Source: Ziziphus jujuba (lineage: Eukaryota; Streptophyta; Magnoliopsida; Rosales; Rhamnaceae). Taken from it: 64,000 bases of DNA. Within the stretch, counting starts at the first letter, position 1; every line of letters begins with the position of its first letter. The DNA is taken from positions 5,715,501-5,779,500 of the forward strand of contig NC_083379.1 of assembly GCF_031755915.1 (NCBI RefSeq), given 5' to 3'. The translations under genes were made by a program, and so were the position numbers. Below the pieces are notes generated by a model. It was not told the DNA's origin, did no database searches, and saw nothing but the letters and a program-made list of their open reading frames with translations. Below, one piece after another: positions 59,799 through 64,000 of this stretch.

Positions 59799-61664
59799 AT
59801 GGTTGCAATGACAAGCAGTGGCACCGTTAGTACCGGTTTGATCGATAGCAAACCCATCTTCTTCATCAAACTTGCTCTTCTGTTGCTTGTGTTCCTACAG
59901 CTGCAGCCAAAAATCATTCCCACAGTTCAAGCGGCTACGCTTCTGCCAAAGAATGAAGGTATCCTATTTGTTAACTATTGGACATTAGTCTTCTTTTTTC
60001 CTTCTTCTTTTTCATCTTTTAATAACTTAAAAGTAATAATAAATTAATGAATGAAAATTCAATTGCATAGATAGTTTATATCATAGCTGTCAGCCAGTTT
60101 GAAGTGTGGAAAAATGGAAATGGCTATTCATGAACTTGATCATCATGGTCCAGATCTGGGGCGGAATATCTTCTCTCTTTATTTCTTTTAGCTTTCTTTA
60201 ACTTAGTGTGTCTTTTTTTCATTTTTTGATTTTTGATTTTGGTATTTTTGATTTTATTTTTTTCTGAATACAGGTTTTTGCTTATTTTTCAAGATTGTGA
60301 TGAAGTAGAATTTTAATTTGTTTTTTTTCTGTTCAAAAAAATGTTGTTTGTCTCTGTCAGTATAATTAATCATAAATGAAATTCGTAAGTTATTTAGTAA
60401 TTTAATTGTTTTTTTGATTTTTGATTTTGATTTTTTTTTCCTGAATACAGGTTTTTGCTTATTTTTCAAGATTGTGATGAAGTAGAATTTTAATTTGTTT
60501 TTTTTCTGTTCAAAAAAATATTGTTTATCTCTGTCAGTATAATTAATCATAAATGAAATTTGTAAGTTATTTAGTAATTTTATTGTCTTTTTGATTTTTT
60601 TTTTTAAATACAGGTTTTTGCTTATTTTTCAAGATTATGACGAAGTAGAATTTTAATTTGTTTTTTTCTGTTAAAAAAAATATTGTTTATCACTGTCAGT
60701 ATAATTAATCATAAATGAAATTCATAAGTTATTTAGTAATTTAATTGATTATTAAAAAGAATTAATTTTCTATAATAGATTTTAGTATTAAAAAAATTAA
60801 TTTATTATTAAATACATCCAATTGGTTTTTGCTATTTGAGCAGCATGAATTGCATATGTGACTATAACAAAACTTTTGTTTCTAAAGGCTGTTCGACAAC
60901 ATTTTTTTTTTTTTTTTTAAAAAGATTACGTTTGATAATCGTTTTTTTCTTTTTCAAAAAAACTAAAGATCATTTTAATTTTTAACCAAAAAAAATTGTT
61001 TTTTTGTTTTTGTTTTGTCGTCTCATAAACAGTTTGAATGGAACTAAAACCTGATAGTGTTAGAGCGAGTTTGGGACCACGCAAGTATGCCTTGGGGCTC
61101 GGGACTGCATGAACGTGCCTAGGATACATAACGATCTTAATGGATCCATGACCTACGGTTGTCCAAACGGGTTTGGAGTCCGGGACGAGAATTTTTTGTG
61201 TAAATCTCATAGGGAAATTAAAAAGAAAAAAAAAATCAAAAACAAAAACAATTGTCAAATATGTATTTATTTTTATTAAAAAAACAGTTATCAAAAATAT
61301 TTTTTTTCCAAACAAAAAATAAGAAACAAAAACAATATATGAAAAATGAAAAAAAGGAACTGGTTATTAAGCTTTAAGAAGCTCAAAAATTTTGGTTGGT
61401 GATTATATTTTTAATTTTACATTTTGATCTTATTTAATTATGTTTTCAAATGTGTTGGCGTTTATAATAATTATTGATGATAAAATCTCTCCTTCCAATT
61501 AATAAAAAAAGTATTTTTTTCATGATCTATGTTCTTTTTTTTTTTTTTGTTTTTTTTTGAATTTTGGTAACCTTTTAATTCTCAATAATCAAATAAATAT
61601 ATATTTTATCAAAAATATGATTTTTTTTTTTTTGAAAGCTCAAAAATATGATCGTTGATAGAAT

Positions 61665-61719
<55 letters not shown>

Positions 61720-64000
61720 GTTTATTTATTTACTGTCGCACCTCTTAAAAAAATAAATAAAAAACAAATAAAATTTGTGAAAGTGGCACGGAAGCAGAGT
61801 TGGTGAGAATGAAAATGGTTGAAAGTGAAAACTTAGAAGACGCTAACTTGAATATGTGGGTGCAGTGGATGCGCTACGTGAAATAGCAGAAGAGCTGAAT
61901 AAAAAAGACTGGAATTTCAGCGATCCTTGCAACAATGTCCCAACCGTGGAGACCCCACATACTGATCAGTACAACGACACTGTCACTTGCAATTGCTCTG
62001 CCAATCGATGCAACATCAATGGCATGTATGTTTTGTTACTCTATCCAAAGCACACTCTTTTTCAGAGAAAGTTTTCAAAGTTTATGATTATAGTTGCAAA
62101 AGATGACCATCAAAGTCTGAACTTTTTTAAAGATATTAATTTAGACTTTGCTTCTTGTATAAATTTTGGGGTTTTTTTAGTAAGTGTGTGATTTTGTTGA
62201 AAGTTTTTCTCTTTTTTCCTCTGACTCTTTATGGACTAGAAACACTATTTGGGAATTTTTACTGCAATGTTTTGTAAACTGTATATTGTTGTTTTTCTTT
62301 GTATCCTTGTTATGCAGTTTTCTCATGGGGCAGGATCTGGATGGCGTGCTTCCACCATCACTGGCAAAGTTACCTTACCTCAGACAAGTGTATGGAGAGC
62401 TTCCCAATATTTGTTTTACACTTTTAGTAATATACTCATGCTCTTAGACTAATAACTCTCTTTTTTCTTGTTGCTTATAGCAATTTGGGCCAGAACATCC
62501 TCAATGGTTCTATACCACCCGAGTGGGCTTCTATGAAACTGGAATTTCTGTAAATTTAAATCCTATATATTCTATTTTATTAAACCAGTCAAACACTCAT
62601 AGTTATTGAACTAATGGAATGAATTATGCTGCCAGGGTCCTCAGTGTGAACAATTTGTCAGGACCCATCCCTGCCTACTTGGGAAACATGACATCTCTCA
62701 CAGCTTTGTATGTTATGGCAGTTTCTCTCCTTTTGAGCTTCTTGAAGTCTTTTCAATGTAATCATTATTTCGAAATACATTATGAACCTACTTTTCAGGG
62801 CACTCGAGAGCAACTTGTTTTCTGGAAGTATTCCCCCTGAGTTTGGAAACTTGGTTAACTTGGAGACTCTGTCAGTGAAAACTTTAATTTCTGTTTATTG
62901 TCTTCTACTTTTATAAGTTTCAAGTTTTTATTTTTATTTTTATTTGTTTGCTTATGCCAAGTAAATTATAAGTTAATTTTGTATGAATGTATCAAGTAAA
63001 ACTTGGTAAGTTGACAGTGGTTGTGAACTTATGATATTGCTCATGGCCTCATGGGTAACTGCAGCTTTCTTAGTGCTAACAATCTCACTGGAGAGTTGCC
63101 TGCGACTTTCACTAATCTGACCAAATTACAAACTCTGTAAGTGTTAATTTGTGCCGAATCTAAAATAATTTAACATTTCTGGAAAACTTTTGAATTTCTA
63201 TCATTAAATATTTGATGTAATTTTGTCTCATTTTCAGAAGGATTAGCAGTAATAACTTCACTGGAAAAATACCCGACTTTTTCCACAAGTTTAAACTGCT
63301 TCAGATCTTGTGAGAATATTATGCTTTTAGTTTCTTATGTGTTCCATGTCTTTTCAATCCAACAATATTAAGGTGTCACTGAAATACATTTAAAATGTGA
63401 TGTTAACAGAGAGATGCAATCAAGTGGTTTTGAAGGGCCAATTCCTTCTAGCCTTTCTGCCCTCGATAAGTTAACAAATCTGTGAGTCCATCAATATAGC
63501 TACTTTAGTTCTTCAGTTGCTTAATCTTCTTCTACTTTTGGAATTAAGAAACTGCATGTTGACATATTGCTAGAAGTGCTTGAATTTCTAGCTTGCAATC
63601 ATCATGATGTGACTTTTTGCAGAAGGATTAGCGACTTAAATGGTGGGGTTTCAGATTTTCCAGACATCAAAAACATGGAAAGCATGGAGATTTTGTGAGT
63701 CAATCTGATGTTTTATTTTACTTTGTAATCACAATAGCCCAAAACCAGATTTGAATACTTTCCTTACAGATCCTGCTTGAAATTGCAGGATGTTGAAGAG
63801 TTGTAACATAAGAGGAAGAATTCCTGAATATATATCTACCTTGACAAACTTGCGAATTTTGTAAGTCTTCTTTTAACTCTGAAGCAGTTTTTGTTAGTAG
63901 GCTAAGAATTTTACCAACTATAGATTTTTAGAAATGGCAAACAAGGGGATATTGTACAGAGTCTGTAGTAAATATATGGAATCTTGGTATAGGTTTTGTG
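59799..64000 (+). CDS. LRR-VIII-2 receptor-like kinase, 5' part (continues past window)
   Basis: Exon 1 (59799-59958) encodes a signal peptide (IKLALLLLVFLQL). Exon 2 (61866-62025) is the N-terminal cap (VDALREIAEELNKKDWNF, CNCSANRC). Exons 3-11 encode LRRs: 62318-62389, 62481-62549 (69 nt), 62636-62707, 62799-62870, 63065-63136, 63238-63309, 63410-63481, 63623-63694 and 63789-63860; all but the second are exactly 72 nt in one phase. Phrases include LSGPIPAYLGNMTSL and LTGELPATFTNLT. No stop or frameshift occurs. Malectin, membrane and kinase exons should follow outside the window. By family (At1g53430, At3g14840/LIK1 relatives) it would be a plasma-membrane receptor kinase; ligand and role are unknown. 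Intron 1 (1.9 kb) holds a tandem repeat and a MITE-like segment. Confidence 0.85.
60230..60747 (+). repeat. triplicated ~170-bp tandem repeat in intron 1 of the intact RLK
   Basis: CAGGTTTTTGCTTATTTTTC begins at 60271, 60448 and 60611 (periods 177 and 163). Each unit continues with AAGATTGTGATGAAGTAGAA or a one-base variant, GTCAGTATAATTAATCATAA and GTTATTTAGTAATTT. Lysine-rich antisense frames here are products of the repeat, not genes. Confidence 0.9.
60926..61300. mobile_element. possible MITE in intron 1 of the intact RLK
   Basis: Left TTTGATAATCGTTTTTTTC and TTGTTTTTGTTTTG are roughly inverted at right as CAAAAACAAAAACAATTG and AAAAAAACAGTTATCAAAA. They enclose a less AT-rich core (61020-61190). 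The arms are low-complexity, so this may be coincidental. No target duplication was established. Confidence 0.35.
61672..61722. repeat. (CT)n(TA)n microsatellite
   Basis: A run of CT dinucleotides passes into TA dinucleotides shortly before exon 2 of the intact RLK. A similar CT-to-AT compound repeat occurs at 1265-1301. Confidence 0.8.

Noticed and set aside
60254..60550. 98-codon lysine-rich minus-strand frame
   Set aside because: It consists of repeated residues produced by the intron tandem repeat; no start context or homology.

Overview
The window looks like a repeat-rich nuclear region of a flowering plant, probably a woody eudicot. It is AT-rich, has GT-AG introns, and carries copia and gypsy LTR retrotransposons, TRIM elements and LRR receptor-kinase exons. 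An S-RNase-like T2 ribonuclease pseudogene hints at Rosales or a similar order, but the species cannot be fixed from the sequence. There is no sign of bacterial or organellar gene organisation, and no tRNA, rRNA or CRISPR array was seen.

The gene backbone is a decayed plus-strand cluster of LRR-VIII-2-type receptor-like kinases (signal peptide, LRRs with one 72-nt exon per repeat, malectin domain, membrane helix, kinase). In order: a malectin-to-kinase 3' half (478-3369) whose last exon is deleted; copy A, a 5' half with exons 1-6 (8142-11956); copy B, a 5' half with exons 1-8 and traces beyond (15080-25760) and a 7.4-kb copia element in an intron; copy C, exons 2-3 (29053-29400) and a malectin/kinase 3' half (36668-44001), broken by a TRIM, a 3.4-kb LTR, stops and frameshifts; an isolated last kinase exon (47048-47390); and one apparently intact copy at the right edge (59799 to beyond 64000). 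Only the last looks functional. Between A and B lie one T2 ribonuclease pseudogene and a fragment of a second.

Mobile DNA explains most of the rest. Copia-1 (16890-24302) has both LTRs, PBS and PPT. Copia-2 (29518-35383, minus) and copia-3 (about 51965-56511, minus) are truncated. A gypsy family with very long LTRs (2.8-3.4 kb, TGTAACACCCCGTCCC to GGACGGGTCCTGACA) is present as solo LTRs A (19544-22312) and B (52155-55025), single LTR D (39077-42500), a remnant C with a pol fragment (30727-34447), and pieces at about 6768, 51350 and 56512. TRIM elements with a Met-tRNA-type PBS occur singly or as tandem arrays at 9270, 10267, 15479, 25820, 37161 and 42731. A large foldback structure lies at 26706-28046. 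Flanks of the kinase copies are segmentally duplicated (3368-5125 with 47466-49000; 14216-14905 with 44810-45850).

Target-site duplications, nested insertions, exon-length arithmetic and paired empty sites make the order of events readable: tandem kinase duplication, TE insertion, recombination to solo LTRs and multimeric TRIMs, then point decay rich in C-to-T nonsense changes. No new biological system is demonstrated. The least explained items are the ribonuclease pseudogene with altered active-site residues, a short open frame of unknown origin (12119-12293) and the foldback element.
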